A stretch of 64,000 nucleotides of DNA from Bacillus sp. SD088 (GCF_017355205.1 NZ_JADIJK010000004.1:124001-188000); one strand, 5' to 3'. Positions 26,048 to 36,235 are shown, numbered from the stretch's first letter. Notes: a model not told the origin generated them from the sequence alone. Program-made: numbers and translations.

Positions 26048-26869
26048 ATGTTTCCATTTAAAACGTCCCTTAATGCCTCAACCTTATTCCCTTTTGAACT
26101 TGATGTTATTCAACAAATAGAAGTAACAAAACAAGCGGGCTACGATGGCATCGAGCTATGGATGCGTGATATTGACTCCTATTTGGAGAATGGTGGAAGC
26201 ATTCAAACAATTCAAACAGCATTAAAGAAAAATGATCTTGAACTAATCAATGCAATTGCTTTTTTTAAATGGGCAGATGAGGACCAAGAGACTCGTGAAG
26301 CAGCCTTCAAACAAGCGAAAGAAGAAATGGAACTTTTAGCATCCATAGACTGTCTTTCAATCGCTGCGCCTCCCTTCGGTGAAGTAAAATCAGTTACATT
26401 GGATAAAATGGCTCAATCCTTTGATCGCTTAGTCACACTTGGGCGCAAAATAGGCGTTGAACCACTGCTTGAATTTTGGGGAAGATCTCAGCAGCTTTCT
26501 ACATTAGAGCAAGCCCAATTGGTGTTAAAAAAGCTCCAGGTGACAAATGGAAAATTGCTGATTGATCCTTTCCATATGTATGTTGGCGGGAGTAATTTTG
26601 CAAACTTACAGTCATTACAGGCGAATCAAATTGGTATTGTCCATGTGAATGATTATCCTTCCTCTCCATCAAAGGAGGAAATAGAGGACGCAGATCGAGT
26701 TTTTCCTGGTGAAGGTATGTCCGATACGTTTGCAATTGGAAATACACTGACCGAAATAGGGTATAAAGACTATTTGTCGTTAGAATTATTTATCACTGAT
26801 TATGAAAATAAGTCAGCCCTTGAAGTCGCTCAACACGGCTTAAATACATTAAAAAAAGCTTACACCTGA
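26048..26869 (+). CDS. TIM-barrel sugar phosphate isomerase/epimerase
   Basis: A 273-residue xylose isomerase-like barrel: QAGYDGIELWMRD, the catalytic-acid strand VEPLLEFWGRS, KLLIDPFHMYVGGSN, GIVHVNDYPSSPS and YKDYLSLELF. It is probably paired functionally with the dehydrogenase 3 bases upstream; analogous pairs act in inositol and keto-sugar catabolism. Ribosome site GGGAGGGAATG precedes the ATG. About 260 bases of AT-rich spacer follow before the solute-binding gene. Confidence 0.85.
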   Translation: MFPFKTSLNASTLFPFELDVIQQIEVTKQAGYDGIELWMRDIDSYLENGGSIQTIQTALKKNDLELINAIAFFKWADEDQETREAAFKQAKEEMELLASIDCLSIAAPPFGEVKSVTLDKMAQSFDRLVTLGRKIGVEPLLEFWGRSQQLSTLEQAQLVLKKLQVTNGKLLIDPFHMYVGGSNFANLQSLQANQIGIVHVNDYPSSPSKEEIEDADRVFPGEGMSDTFAIGNTLTEIGYKDYLSLELFITDYENKSALEVAQHGLNTLKKAYT

Positions 26870-27133
26870 CCGAGGATAAATCATTTTCGTTATTCTTCGA
26901 ATATTTTATTGTAGAGAAAATCAATTTTAAGCTTGCTCAGTCTCATTGAATTACAACTATCTAATTCAACAAACATTCAGAACACTTATTGATAGGATAG
27001 TGATAAGTGCATATATACGTGCATATATTAATTATACATACAACCTCCCTTTTCAGCACAGATAACAAGCCCAATGCTGACTTTTGGAGGGGTATGAAAA
27101 ATATAAAATTATCGTATTGGGGGTATCACAATA

Positions 27134-27148
27134 ATGAAAGCGATTTCT
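27134..27148 (+). promoter_or_regulatory. Candidate cre (CcpA) site at the start of the binding-protein gene
   Basis: ATGAAAGCGATTTCT matches the cre consensus WTGNAANCGNWWNCA at all but the last base. A cre in the first codons is a known position for CcpA roadblock repression, and ccpA itself is in this window. A 15-base degenerate match can occur by chance. Confidence 0.45.
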
Positions 27149-28456
27149 AAACTATCGATTCTTTTTCTATTGATCTTATGTGCAGGGTTACTGTGCGTAG
27201 CTTGTTCTAGCAAAAATGAGGCAACAGGTTCAACAGATTCTTCTGACTCCGGGGAAGCGGAAACTGAGGGAACGGAGGAAGCGGATGAAAAAGAACCTGT
27301 TACAATCTCAGTACTCGTCCATTGGGAAGAGGATATGTTTAATGAACGTTTTAAAGATCCGATCGAGGAGCAGTTCCCTTACATTACTTTAGAACAAGTG
27401 AGAGCAGGATCTGGACAACAAGATTTAGAAGAAATATTCGCAAGTGGGACTTCACCCGATATTTTCTTTGAGCTTTCTCAACAAACGATGGAATATTTAG
27501 AGCTTGATTATGATTTAAGTGAAATGATTGAAAAGCGTTCATATGATGTAAGTCATATTAACCCAGTTTTTCTTGATTCGATCCGCTCGAAGGATAAAGA
27601 AGGTAGATTACTAGCCTTGCCTTATGAAATAATTTACCATGTATTGTTCTATAATAAAGATATTTTTGATCTATTTGGGCAGCCTTACCCAACCGATGAT
27701 ATGACATGGAGCCAAACATTAGATCTTGCCCGTAATTTAACTGGCGAACGAAATGGCGTCCAATATCGAGGACTTGATTTAGGCGATGCAGAGACGCCTC
27801 TTAAACAGTTATCAGTGAATAAAACAGATCCGGAAACTGGTGAAGTACTATTTGATCAACCAGAATTCGGCCAATATTTTGATCTAATTGATCAAATATT
27901 AGATATTCAAGGAAAAAGTGATGTGGAGGCTTTCGATCAAGGCAAGTTTGACGGGGATCAAACAACAGCCATGGTTACGGCATTTGTGCAAGGATTAAAC
28001 TGGTGGAAAGATGTCGAAGGTTTAAATATGGATGTCGCTCCCATACCAGTTTGGGATAATGGTCCGGCGGTAAGTCACCGGCCAGATGGCGGTATTATCG
28101 GTTTAAGCATCAACCCAGAGAGTGAACATAAGGATGCTGCCTTTGACGTGATCACTTATTTTACAGAGGATAAATACCAAGAATGGGCTTCTCGCAATGG
28201 AATCGGACCTTCAAGTACGAACGAAAGTGTCCTAGATTCATTTTTCCAAGATTATGAATCAACACACGATAAAAATGTAGCTTCCATTTTTACCCATCCG
28301 CCAGCAACACCACCTGAGCAAATTAGTCAGTGGGACCAATATGTTGATTTAGATCTTAGAAGATACTCAGAATCAGGTATGGATAGCAATGAGTACCTTC
28401 GTGTAATTGAAGATGAATCTGCCGCAAAGATCCAAGATGCCAAGAACGCACAATAA
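27134..28456 (+). CDS. Extracellular carbohydrate-binding lipoprotein (family 1 ABC type)
   Basis: A 440-residue solute-binding lipoprotein. The signal peptide ends in the lipobox LLCVAC, followed by an acidic Ser/Glu linker and the type-1 binding-protein fold (ISVLVHWEEDMFNERFKDP, FASGTSPDIFFELS, RLLALPYEIIYHVLFYNKDI, GGIIGLSINPESEHKDAAFD). It should bind a sugar or oligosaccharide, but no permease genes follow: a palindrome and a repeat come next. The ribosome site is GGGGGT. Its first codons form a near-consensus catabolite-repression site. Confidence 0.88.
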   Translation: MKAISKLSILFLLILCAGLLCVACSSKNEATGSTDSSDSGEAETEGTEEADEKEPVTISVLVHWEEDMFNERFKDPIEEQFPYITLEQVRAGSGQQDLEEIFASGTSPDIFFELSQQTMEYLELDYDLSEMIEKRSYDVSHINPVFLDSIRSKDKEGRLLALPYEIIYHVLFYNKDIFDLFGQPYPTDDMTWSQTLDLARNLTGERNGVQYRGLDLGDAETPLKQLSVNKTDPETGEVLFDQPEFGQYFDLIDQILDIQGKSDVEAFDQGKFDGDQTTAMVTAFVQGLNWWKDVEGLNMDVAPIPVWDNGPAVSHRPDGGIIGLSINPESEHKDAAFDVITYFTEDKYQEWASRNGIGPSSTNESVLDSFFQDYESTHDKNVASIFTHPPATPPEQISQWDQYVDLDLRRYSESGMDSNEYLRVIEDESAAKIQDAKNAQ

Positions 28457-28465
28457 AGTGAAAGT

Positions 28466-28501
28466 TCATTCAGTGGGGGGGTTCCATCCCCCCACTGAAT
28501 G
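28466..28501. terminator. Perfect hairpin after the binding-protein gene
   Basis: CATTCAGTGGGGGG and CCCCCCACTGAATG pair exactly around GTTCCAT. No T-run follows, so it may be an mRNA-stabilising or pause hairpin, of the type that separates binding-protein from permease genes, rather than a full terminator. Confidence 0.6.
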
Positions 28502-28599
28502 TTAAAAGGCTAAATTCACAACATCCTGTTGGCCTGAGATAAAAGATACATGAAATGCGAAAGACGGCTGCAAATGTTTCTGAAACGAAGAAGGGTGAA

Positions 28600-28810
28600 T
28601 TCCCCCCCTTCTGCGATTTAGGGTTATTTTGCGGAACATCGGTTAAAGGCTCGACGTCCTGTCGAAACACCGATGGACTCGCATCCTGCGAGTCTCTCGC
28701 TCCTGCCGTCTGTAGCTAGACAGCACGGCGAAACATGAGCCGATGTTGACTTACGCAAGCAGAAGCTGAAAGTTTGCTAGTCGCTGGGCGTTGGAGCTAG
28801 ACGACGAAAC
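28600..28810. repeat. Dispersed repeat family B, degenerate copy
   Basis: Words shared with the better copies at 44471-44621 and 58342-58490 are visible: GAAACATGAGCCGATGTTGA, CTTACG, GAAAGTTTGCTAGTCGCTGG, GCGTTGGAGCTAGA. A family C word (gacgtcctgtcg) is nested within. No gene is supported here. Confidence 0.6.
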
Positions 28811-28866
28811 TAAAAATTATAACTTATCAACAACCGACAATTTTATAGTACGCTAAACAATAAAAA

Positions 28867-28902
28867 TTCAAATCCTGAAGGACATTGCCTTCAGGATTTG
28901 AT
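28867..28902. terminator. Terminator downstream of the S66 peptidase gene
   Basis: TTCAAATCCTGAAGG and CCTTCAGGATTTGA pair around ACATTG; A/T runs lie on both sides. Confidence 0.75.
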
Positions 28903-28957
28903 TCTTGAATGGATATTTATAGGAGAATGGCCTCTTCTTTTTTAGATATGATAAAGC

Positions 28958-29881
28958 CTAAAGGCTAACAGTCGGCTCAAGTATCGTTAATGTATTATTG
29001 ATTGTATCCAGATTGGCGATTGCACCAATTGGAATGGACGCTTTATAATAGCCGTGGGCAGACATGAGATTCGTCATAAGCGGTTTACCTAGTGGCACAA
29101 CGAATTCATTAATTAAATCTTCGTAAGTCTGGCCGTATGCAATTGGACAATTTGTACACTCGCCTAAAACAATGCCGATACAGTCGGCAAATTTTCCAGC
29201 AAGCTTCAAATGATTCATATATCGATAGACTTTATTAATGGGTTCATGCGTCTCTTCCAAAAATAAGATTTTATTTCGTGTGTCTATTTCAAAAGGGGTT
29301 CCTAAGTTATCAACAAAGGAGGCTAAGTTCCCTCCAACAATGGGACCTGTGACATTCCCGGGAACACGGCTTATAAGTGGAATATCGGGTGGATTAACAA
29401 TGAGCCGAGGGGCCGTGAGGGTTGACGTATCTATAAAAAACTGGTCGAAATTATAAGCTGGTGTAGCCAGTTGAAAGTCGATCAGCATTAGACTTTGAAA
29501 TGTGATTAAATCGGCATATTGATAAAGGACATTCAATAATATCGTCATATCACTATAGCCTGTTATAATTTTTGGGTGACGGCGAATGATTTCATAATCA
29601 AGATATGGAAGAATGCCCGCAACGCCAACACCACCTCGAGTAGGCAAAATTAGCTTGACTTGATCATTTTCAAACATAGCCATCAAGTCAGACGCACGTT
29701 CCTGATCTGTGCCAGCAAGGAAGCCATCTTGAGCATAGACAAATTGACCCAATACGACTGTAAACCCCATATCTAGGAGCGTATTTATTCGCGCATCAAT
29801 TACACTCCGGTCTAACGGACTCCCCAATGTCACAATTCCAATCGTATCACCTGGTCGCAAAATAGGTGGTCTTGTCGCCAT
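28958..29881 (-). CDS. S66-family LD-carboxypeptidase (LdcA / MccF-like)
   Basis: A 307-residue serine peptidase of the S66 family, which trims D-alanine from L,D-tetrapeptides in peptidoglycan recycling, or hydrolyses microcin C-like peptides. Seen are the N-terminal LRPGDTIGIVTLGSPLD, LPTRGGVGVAGILPYLD, the nucleophile motif GYSDMT, the Glu in LFLEETHEPI and the His in MSAHGYY. Ser, Glu and His of the triad are therefore all present. It is monocistronic with a terminator downstream. Confidence 0.87.
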   Translation of the reverse strand: MATRPPILRPGDTIGIVTLGSPLDRSVIDARINTLLDMGFTVVLGQFVYAQDGFLAGTDQERASDLMAMFENDQVKLILPTRGGVGVAGILPYLDYEIIRRHPKIITGYSDMTILLNVLYQYADLITFQSLMLIDFQLATPAYNFDQFFIDTSTLTAPRLIVNPPDIPLISRVPGNVTGPIVGGNLASFVDNLGTPFEIDTRNKILFLEETHEPINKVYRYMNHLKLAGKFADCIGIVLGECTNCPIAYGQTYEDLINEFVVPLGKPLMTNLMSAHGYYKASIPIGAIANLDTINNTLTILEPTVSL

Positions 29882-30018
29882 CGTTTCTCCCTCCAGAGCA
29901 GTGCATATACCCTCTAAGGAACAGTATATTAAGGAAGGGAGATATTTATGATCTGAAAATTTTAATAAGGTATGAATCAGGGGCGGATAAGCGAAAAGGA
30001 TGCATATGTGAAGTCCTT

Positions 30019-30165
30019 CTACGTTTCTGTCGAACGAATGGCATTACATAATAGCAATATATCTTCAAGTATAACGGCACGCAAATGGGCAGGGGCCTGC
30101 CAGTACTCACGAAGTAACCAACCCAGTTCATTCACAAAGGCGTTTTTATCGTGATGATTTAAGAT
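30019..30165 (-). CDS. Candidate 48-residue protein with non-standard ATC start
   Basis: The reverse frame from 30165 has an ideal ribosome site AAGGAGAGG ending 6 bases before an ATC codon, then 48 sense codons and TAG. The product (LNHHDKNAFVNELGWLLREY, then WQAPAHLRAVILEDILLLCN) is amphipathic, well mixed in composition and protein-like, unlike the neighbouring frames. No ATG, GTG or TTG lies at the correct distance; a GTG occurs at codon 11 but has no ribosome site. Either ATC is used, as in rare infC-like cases, or the start codon has mutated and this is a pseudogene. I do not recognise a family. Confidence 0.45.
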   Translation of the reverse strand: MLNHHDKNAFVNELGWLLREYWQAPAHLRAVILEDILLLCNAIRSTET

Positions 30166-30208
30166 GTTTTTCCTCTCCTTTTTTATAAAAATTTCTATCT
30201 CATTAAAA

Positions 30209-30240
30209 TAAAAAAAGCCTGATCCATTTCTATCAAGCTT
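30209..30240 (-). terminator. Terminator of the HD hydrolase gene
   Basis: On the reverse strand AGCTTGAT and ATCAGGCT pair around AGAAATGG, with a following T-run. Confidence 0.6.
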
Positions 30241-30318
30241 AGTGATCTATTCAGTTTATCTTAACTTATTGATGGTTTTCCCTTTATCTTTGCTTCGCAA
30301 ACATCCACTTCCTTAAGT

Positions 30319-30966
30319 TTAAAGCTCACCACTCCACTCTTTAAAAAACTGCTTTAAATATCCTTCCATATAATTATGTCTGGTTTCCGCCATTCTCCTT
30401 GCATATTCCGTATTCATTAAATCTTTTAAATGTATTAATTTATCATAAAAGTGTTGAATGGTGCTAGCATTTTCAATTTGAAGGTGTTGAGATGGATGAG
30501 GAGGTTCGCATTCTTCTGTAGGATCATAAATTAATCGATCCATAGCTCCTGAAAAAGCGAATGTACGTGCAATTCCAATAGCTCCAATTGCATCAAGTCG
30601 ATCAGCATCTTGAACGATTTTCCCTTCCTTTGTCTTCATTGGTGGACGCCCGCCCCCTCTGTATGACATTGTCCGAATGATCTCAATAACGCTTGCTATC
30701 GTATGATCTTCTACTATTAGGTCCTTTAACCAATTTTTTATTTGCTCAATTTGTTCTGTCTCATTCTCATATAATTTGGTATCAGCTATATCATGCAATA
30801 AGGCTGCTAATTCACAAATAAATATATCTGCCTTTTCCTCTTCTGCAATGATTTTGGCTGTTTGAGTAACTCGAACAATATGCCACCAATCATGTCCACT
30901 TGCATCCGCTTTCAATTTTTGATAGACCCAGTCCCGTGTTTTATCTAAAATAACGGCTTTATCCAT
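30319..30966 (-). CDS. HD-domain phosphohydrolase (YpgQ-like)
   Basis: A 215-residue metal-dependent phosphohydrolase. The HD motif is LAALLHDIADTKL, with upstream ASGHDWWHIVRV and downstream GKIVQDADRLDAIGAIGIAR (the second Asp pair), which together give the metal site of the HD superfamily. B. subtilis YpgQ, reported as a nucleotide pyrophosphohydrolase, has the same GHDWWHI and ICELAALLHD features. Start ATG 30966 follows GGTGGAG; five upstream in-frame residues are unlikely. Confidence 0.82.
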   Translation of the reverse strand: MDKAVILDKTRDWVYQKLKADASGHDWWHIVRVTQTAKIIAEEEKADIFICELAALLHDIADTKLYENETEQIEQIKNWLKDLIVEDHTIASVIEIIRTMSYRGGGRPPMKTKEGKIVQDADRLDAIGAIGIARTFAFSGAMDRLIYDPTEECEPPHPSQHLQIENASTIQHFYDKLIHLKDLMNTEYARRMAETRHNYMEGYLKQFFKEWSGEL

Positions 30967-31078
30967 GTGTCTTCGCTCCACCTATATCTTTTTTGAAGGC
31001 TCAAACTTCTTATGTGGGATTAGAACGGCACAGCCATTATTATGCTTTACGCCGTTCTCCATATCCCTTCTGTTTTTC

Positions 31079-32359
<1,281 letters not shown>

Positions 32360-32361
32360 TC

Positions 32362-32612
32362 AAAAAAATAAAAAACGCCCCTTCGTAAAAACGAAGGGAC
32401 GAATTATTATCGTGGTACCACCCAACTTGAGAAACGATTGCTCGCTTCCCCGCTCTCCATATATAACGGCATTAAACCGTTTGTCGCTATTAATCATTCT
32501 TCACGACAAATGCTCAAGGAGGTAATTCGTTCGACTGTTTGTATCGATTTGCACCAACCATCGATTCTCTAATCACAGGGACAGCCCACTACTTATTCCT
32601 ATCAAAGCAAGT
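32362..32612 (-). promoter_or_regulatory. T-box riboswitch of tyrS
   Basis: The reverse strand carries the T-box core GGGTGGTACCACG (plus 32411-32423), the stem-I family words AGAGAATCGATGGTTGGTG, and the competing terminator CGTCCCTTCG / CGAAGGGGCG with a T-run at 32366-32401. Uncharged tRNA-Tyr would stabilise the antiterminator. The 5' boundary is approximate. Confidence 0.93.
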
Positions 32613-32712
32613 ATGTTTTTTAATGAACTTAACGTATTTTAACCATATTCCAACAAGAATGTCAAATTCCCACAAAAATTTCGTTTACTCTACCATTCCT
32701 ATCCATGAATTA

Positions 32713-32721
32713 TGCTATAAT
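32713..32721 (+). promoter_or_regulatory. Extended -10 promoter for the PBP gene
   Basis: TGCTATAAT at 32713-32721 (TGn extension plus TATAAT at 32716-32721) lies 26 bases before the ATG at 32748. The -35 is weak (CATTCC). Confidence 0.6.
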
Positions 32722-32747
32722 AGGAATGATTTTGGGAGGGATGAAAA

Positions 32748-35729
32748 ATGAAAGACCAAGTGCATAAAATTTGGGAGAGTATCAAAGAATTTGCTTCCAA
32801 AATTCATTATAAATCGATCTTAAGAGGAGCAAGGGTCACTTATGGTGTAACTTGGAATCTTCTACTGCTGTTTATCATTGTCTTTATTATTGGGGGAGCT
32901 TTTGCAGGTGGTATTGGATTAGGTTATTTTGCCTCACTTGTTAAAGACCAAAAGGTGTTAGCAAAAGAAGAGATGGTGAAAAGTGTTCACCAGTATGAGG
33001 AAACTTCCACGGTTTATTTTGCAGGAAATAAAGAATTAGGGAAATTACGGGCTGATATTGACCGGGAAGAAATTAAAATTGACGAAATTTCCGATAACCT
33101 AAAGAAAGCTGTAGTTGCAACGGAAGATGAATATTTTTACGAGCATAAAGGAGTCGTACCAAAAGCTCTATTTAGGGCCGTATTCCAAGAATTTACGAAT
33201 TCCTCTGTGCAATCAGGAGGAAGTACACTCACACAGCAATTGATAAAAAACCAAATTCTTACAAATGAAGTTTCTTTCGATCGAAAGGCAAAAGAAGTTT
33301 TGCTTGCCCTACGGATTGAACGTTTTATGGATAAGGATGAAATTTTAGAAGCCTATTTGAATGTCACGACATTTGGGCGGAATTCTACTGGACAAAATAT
33401 TGGCGGTGTACAAGCAGCCGCAATGGGAATTTTTGGTGTGGATGCAAAGGATCTTACCCTCCCCCAAGCAGCCTTCATTGCTGGTTTACCACAAAGTCCA
33501 TTCAGGTATACTCCTTTTACAAACCAGGGAGAGATAAAAGAGCCTGAGCTACTAGAACCAGGGATAAATCGAATGAAGACCGTTTTAAACAGAATGAAAA
33601 AAGAAGGCTATATTAAGGAAAAAGAATATCAAGATGCCATCGCTTATGACATCACAAAGGATTTCATTCCTAAGCAGCCACGATCTTATGACAAGTACCC
33701 TGCTTTAATGGCGGAAATTGAAGAAAGATCGATTGACATATTAGCAGAAGTACTCGCGAAACAGGATGGCCATAAAAAGAAAGATTTAGATAAAGATAAA
33801 GACTTAAAACAGAAGTACGTAACTTTAGCTGACCGAGATATTCGACAAAATGGTTATCAAATTCATTCAACCATTAATAAAAAGTTATATGAAGCTTTTG
33901 AAAAGACAACGAGTGAATACCAGAACTTTGGACCTACCTTTAAAAGAGAACGAAAAAATTTGGAGACAGGCAAAATGGAAGAAGTCGACGATCCAATGCA
34001 AGTCGGGGCGATTTTAATTGATAATAAAACAGGGAAAATCTTAAGTTTTGTTGGAGGTCGAGATTTCAAACAGGATCAATGGAATTACGCAACAAGTGTA
34101 CCCAGACAAAATGGGTCAAGTATGAAACCTTTGCTTGTATATGGACCAGCGATCGAAATGGGAGAAAGTGCTCCAGGTGCTGTAATTGCGGATTTACCGT
34201 ATAGTTTTCCTGATGGATCAGGAAAAACGTATACACCAAAAAACTATTCTTCTTGGAGATACTATGGTCTTGTGTCAGCACGAGAAGCTTTAGCTAATTC
34301 CTATAATGCTGCAGCCGTTAGTACTTACTATAAAATTCGCGATAAGGAACCTGCGAAATATTTACGTAAGATGGGGATCACCAGCGTTAGTAAAGAAGAA
34401 GGAAGTTATCTCTCCTCCGCACTCGGCGGAATCAGCAATGGGGTAACGGTTGAAGAGAATACCAATGCCTATACAACCTTTGCCAATGGAGGAGAATTCG
34501 TTGATGCTTACATGGTTGACAAGATCACAGACCATGATGGCGAGATTGTCTATGAGCATAAGAAAAAGCCTGTTGAAGTATTTAGCCCGCAAACAGCCTA
34601 CTTAATGACTGATATGATGCGCGGTGTCTTTAATCGTCCAGGGGCAACAGCCTCCTCTGTTCCCGGAATGTTAAAGTTTTCTACAGATTGGGCAGGCAAA
34701 ACGGGAACAACAAATGATTATAAAGATACTTGGTTAATCGGATCAAATCCAAATATTACATTTGGAACATGGCTTGGTTATGCTTCTAATAGAACATCCA
34801 ACACAGATAATGGTCAACGGAATTATCGAATTTGGGCCAACCTGATGAATGCGGCTTATGATGTCGATCCAGAATTAATTGCGCCAAAAGAACGTTTTAA
34901 AGCCCCTGGTGGAATTGTGAACCGTTCTTACTGTGCCGTTTCTGGAATGGCTCCATCTGAAGCCTGTCAAAAAGCAGGACTTGTTCGTTCAGATATCTAT
35001 AATGCGAAATATGTGCCAGATAAAACAGATGATAGCCTAGGTGCTGGTGGCCGCTATATTTTAGCCAATGGAAAAAAATATGCTGCTTTATCTTCTACAC
35101 CGAAAGAATTTACAAAATCAGGATTGATCATCAATCAAAGTTTTCTAAATCGAATCACCTATGGTTTTGTGAGTGACTATTCCCAACTCGTTCCAGCAAA
35201 TTCCCAATGGGAAAAACTGGTTGTAGCCGATGCTAAACTAGAGGATGATGGGAAAGCACCAGCAACTGTTTCTGCAAAAATGGATGGCCAAACAATTACT
35301 TGGAGTAAATCTGACAGCCACGATGTTATTGGATATCGTGTATATAATGAAGGTGGTAAAAAAGTCGCTTCTGTTCTTTCCGATGGTACACTCTCTCAAA
35401 AAGTCGGAAATGGAAAATTCTATGTTGTCGCAGTCGATGTAGCTGGTAGAGAATCTAAACCGTCCAATCATGTTGGCAAAGATAAGGAAGAAGAGAAGAA
35501 AAAGGAAGAGGAAAAAAAGAAGAAGGAAGAAGAAGACAAAGCTAAAGAAGTAGCAAAAAAAGCAGAAGAGGCAAATAAAAAAAAAGAAGAGCAGCAAAAA
35601 GTAAAAGATGAGCAAAAGAAAGCAGATGAAGCAAAACAAAAGGAACAAGAGCAAAAGCAAGATGAAGCAAACAAGAAGAAAGAGAAAGAGGAGGAAAAAG
35701 ATCCACCAAAACAGGACGAAGAAGAATAG
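32748..35729 (+). CDS. Class A penicillin-binding protein (PBP1A type)
   Basis: Bifunctional peptidoglycan polymerase and crosslinker, 993 residues. A cytosolic N-terminus of about 35 residues leads to one membrane helix (about 38-65), the GT51 glycosyltransferase domain (ATEDEYFYEHKGVVPKALFR, GGSTLTQQLIKNQ), then the transpeptidase domain with SSMK at 457-460, SYN and KTGTT near 650. A fibronectin type III-like domain covers about 830-900 and the last roughly 85 residues are a Lys/Glu-rich low-complexity tail. The tail is the source of long antisense open frames at 35238-35738, which are not genes. The T-run at 35998-36038 terminates it. Confidence 0.95.
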   Translation: MKDQVHKIWESIKEFASKIHYKSILRGARVTYGVTWNLLLLFIIVFIIGGAFAGGIGLGYFASLVKDQKVLAKEEMVKSVHQYEETSTVYFAGNKELGKLRADIDREEIKIDEISDNLKKAVVATEDEYFYEHKGVVPKALFRAVFQEFTNSSVQSGGSTLTQQLIKNQILTNEVSFDRKAKEVLLALRIERFMDKDEILEAYLNVTTFGRNSTGQNIGGVQAAAMGIFGVDAKDLTLPQAAFIAGLPQSPFRYTPFTNQGEIKEPELLEPGINRMKTVLNRMKKEGYIKEKEYQDAIAYDITKDFIPKQPRSYDKYPALMAEIEERSIDILAEVLAKQDGHKKKDLDKDKDLKQKYVTLADRDIRQNGYQIHSTINKKLYEAFEKTTSEYQNFGPTFKRERKNLETGKMEEVDDPMQVGAILIDNKTGKILSFVGGRDFKQDQWNYATSVPRQNGSSMKPLLVYGPAIEMGESAPGAVIADLPYSFPDGSGKTYTPKNYSSWRYYGLVSAREALANSYNAAAVSTYYKIRDKEPAKYLRKMGITSVSKEEGSYLSSALGGISNGVTVEENTNAYTTFANGGEFVDAYMVDKITDHDGEIVYEHKKKPVEVFSPQTAYLMTDMMRGVFNRPGATASSVPGMLKFSTDWAGKTGTTNDYKDTWLIGSNPNITFGTWLGYASNRTSNTDNGQRNYRIWANLMNAAYDVDPELIAPKERFKAPGGIVNRSYCAVSGMAPSEACQKAGLVRSDIYNAKYVPDKTDDSLGAGGRYILANGKKYAALSSTPKEFTKSGLIINQSFLNRITYGFVSDYSQLVPANSQWEKLVVADAKLEDDGKAPATVSAKMDGQTITWSKSDSHDVIGYRVYNEGGKKVASVLSDGTLSQKVGNGKFYVVAVDVAGRESKPSNHVGKDKEEEKKKEEEKKKKEEEDKAKEVAKKAEEANKKKEEQQKVKDEQKKADEAKQKEQEQKQDEANKKKEKEEEKDPPKQDEEE

Positions 35730-35756
35730 ACCGACCATCTTTATCTACGAGTCAAC

Positions 35757-35972
35757 GAGGCTGGACATAACTAAAATGTTAAGCTCCAAAGGCGAACAAT
35801 GTATTACTTAGCGAAGGAAATATACGTAGACTCCTGCGGGAAGTGAGAGTCCAGGCGAAGCCTGAGGAGGCTTGCCACTCGCCCGCGGAAAGCGAAGTAT
35901 ATTTCCGGAGCGAGTATATACACCATACTAGTTCGTTTTTTTCTTTGGTGAAAGCACTTTTGTCCCAGCCTC
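35757..35972. repeat. Dispersed repeat family A, copy 3 (long, inverted relative to copies 1 and 2)
   Basis: The 216-base element starts GAGGCTGGACATAACTAAAATG and ends AAAGCACTTTTGTCCCAGCCTC; the ends are inverted repeats. The middle is itself palindromic: GGAAATATACGTAGACTCCTGC on one side, GCGGAAAGCGAAGTATATTTCC on the other. The central words (gcgggaag...cccgcggaaagcg) are missing from copies 1 and 2, so this copy is the long form. Confidence 0.8.
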
Positions 35973-35997
35973 GTTTTTATTTAGCCAAACGGAATAC

Positions 35998-36038
35998 AAA
36001 AAAGTGGTTACCCTTGATAAAAGAGTAACCACTTTTTT
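35998..36038. terminator. Strong terminator after the repeat
   Basis: AAAAAAGTGGTTACC and GTAACCACTTTTTT pair around CTTGATAAAAGA; A and T runs make it bidirectional. Confidence 0.8.
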
Positions 36039-36061
36039 CACAGTCGGATGTCCCTTATTGC

Positions 36062-36233
36062 AACCGCCTTCCGCTTTTCTTTGGCTAGCTACCGCGCCTA
36101 GCGACTAGCAAATTTACGTCTTCCTCCTACGATAAGTCAACATCGACTCGTCCTGCGGACTCCTCGTGTTTCCTTTATCTCGTCGAAAGTCTTTAAATTT
36201 GTACGTCGCTAAACAGGCGCTTGCGCTTTTCTA
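36062..36233. repeat. Dispersed repeat family B, inverted copy
   Basis: In reverse complement it reads AAAAGCGCAAGCGCCTGTTT, AGCGACGTACAAAT, GACGAGATAAAGGAAACACG, GATGTTGACTTATCGTAGGA, AATTTGCTAGTCGCTAGGCG, matching 44471-44621 over most of its length. It sits directly after the acsA stop, between acsA and the PBP terminator. Confidence 0.75.
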
Positions 36234-36235
36234 GT

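Noticed and set aside
28470-28670. 66-residue reverse open frame after the binding-protein gene
   Set aside because: It covers a hairpin and a repeat and has no ribosome site.
29946-30131. 61-residue reverse frame overlapping the small 30019 candidate
   Set aside because: Its composition is not protein-like (Arg, Pro, Tyr rich), and it lacks a ribosome site, unlike the 30165 frame.
35238-35738. 166-residue hydrophobic reverse-strand open frame
   Set aside because: It is the antisense of the Lys/Glu-rich tail of the penicillin-binding protein; repeated AAG/GAA codons read as Phe/Leu/Ser in reverse.
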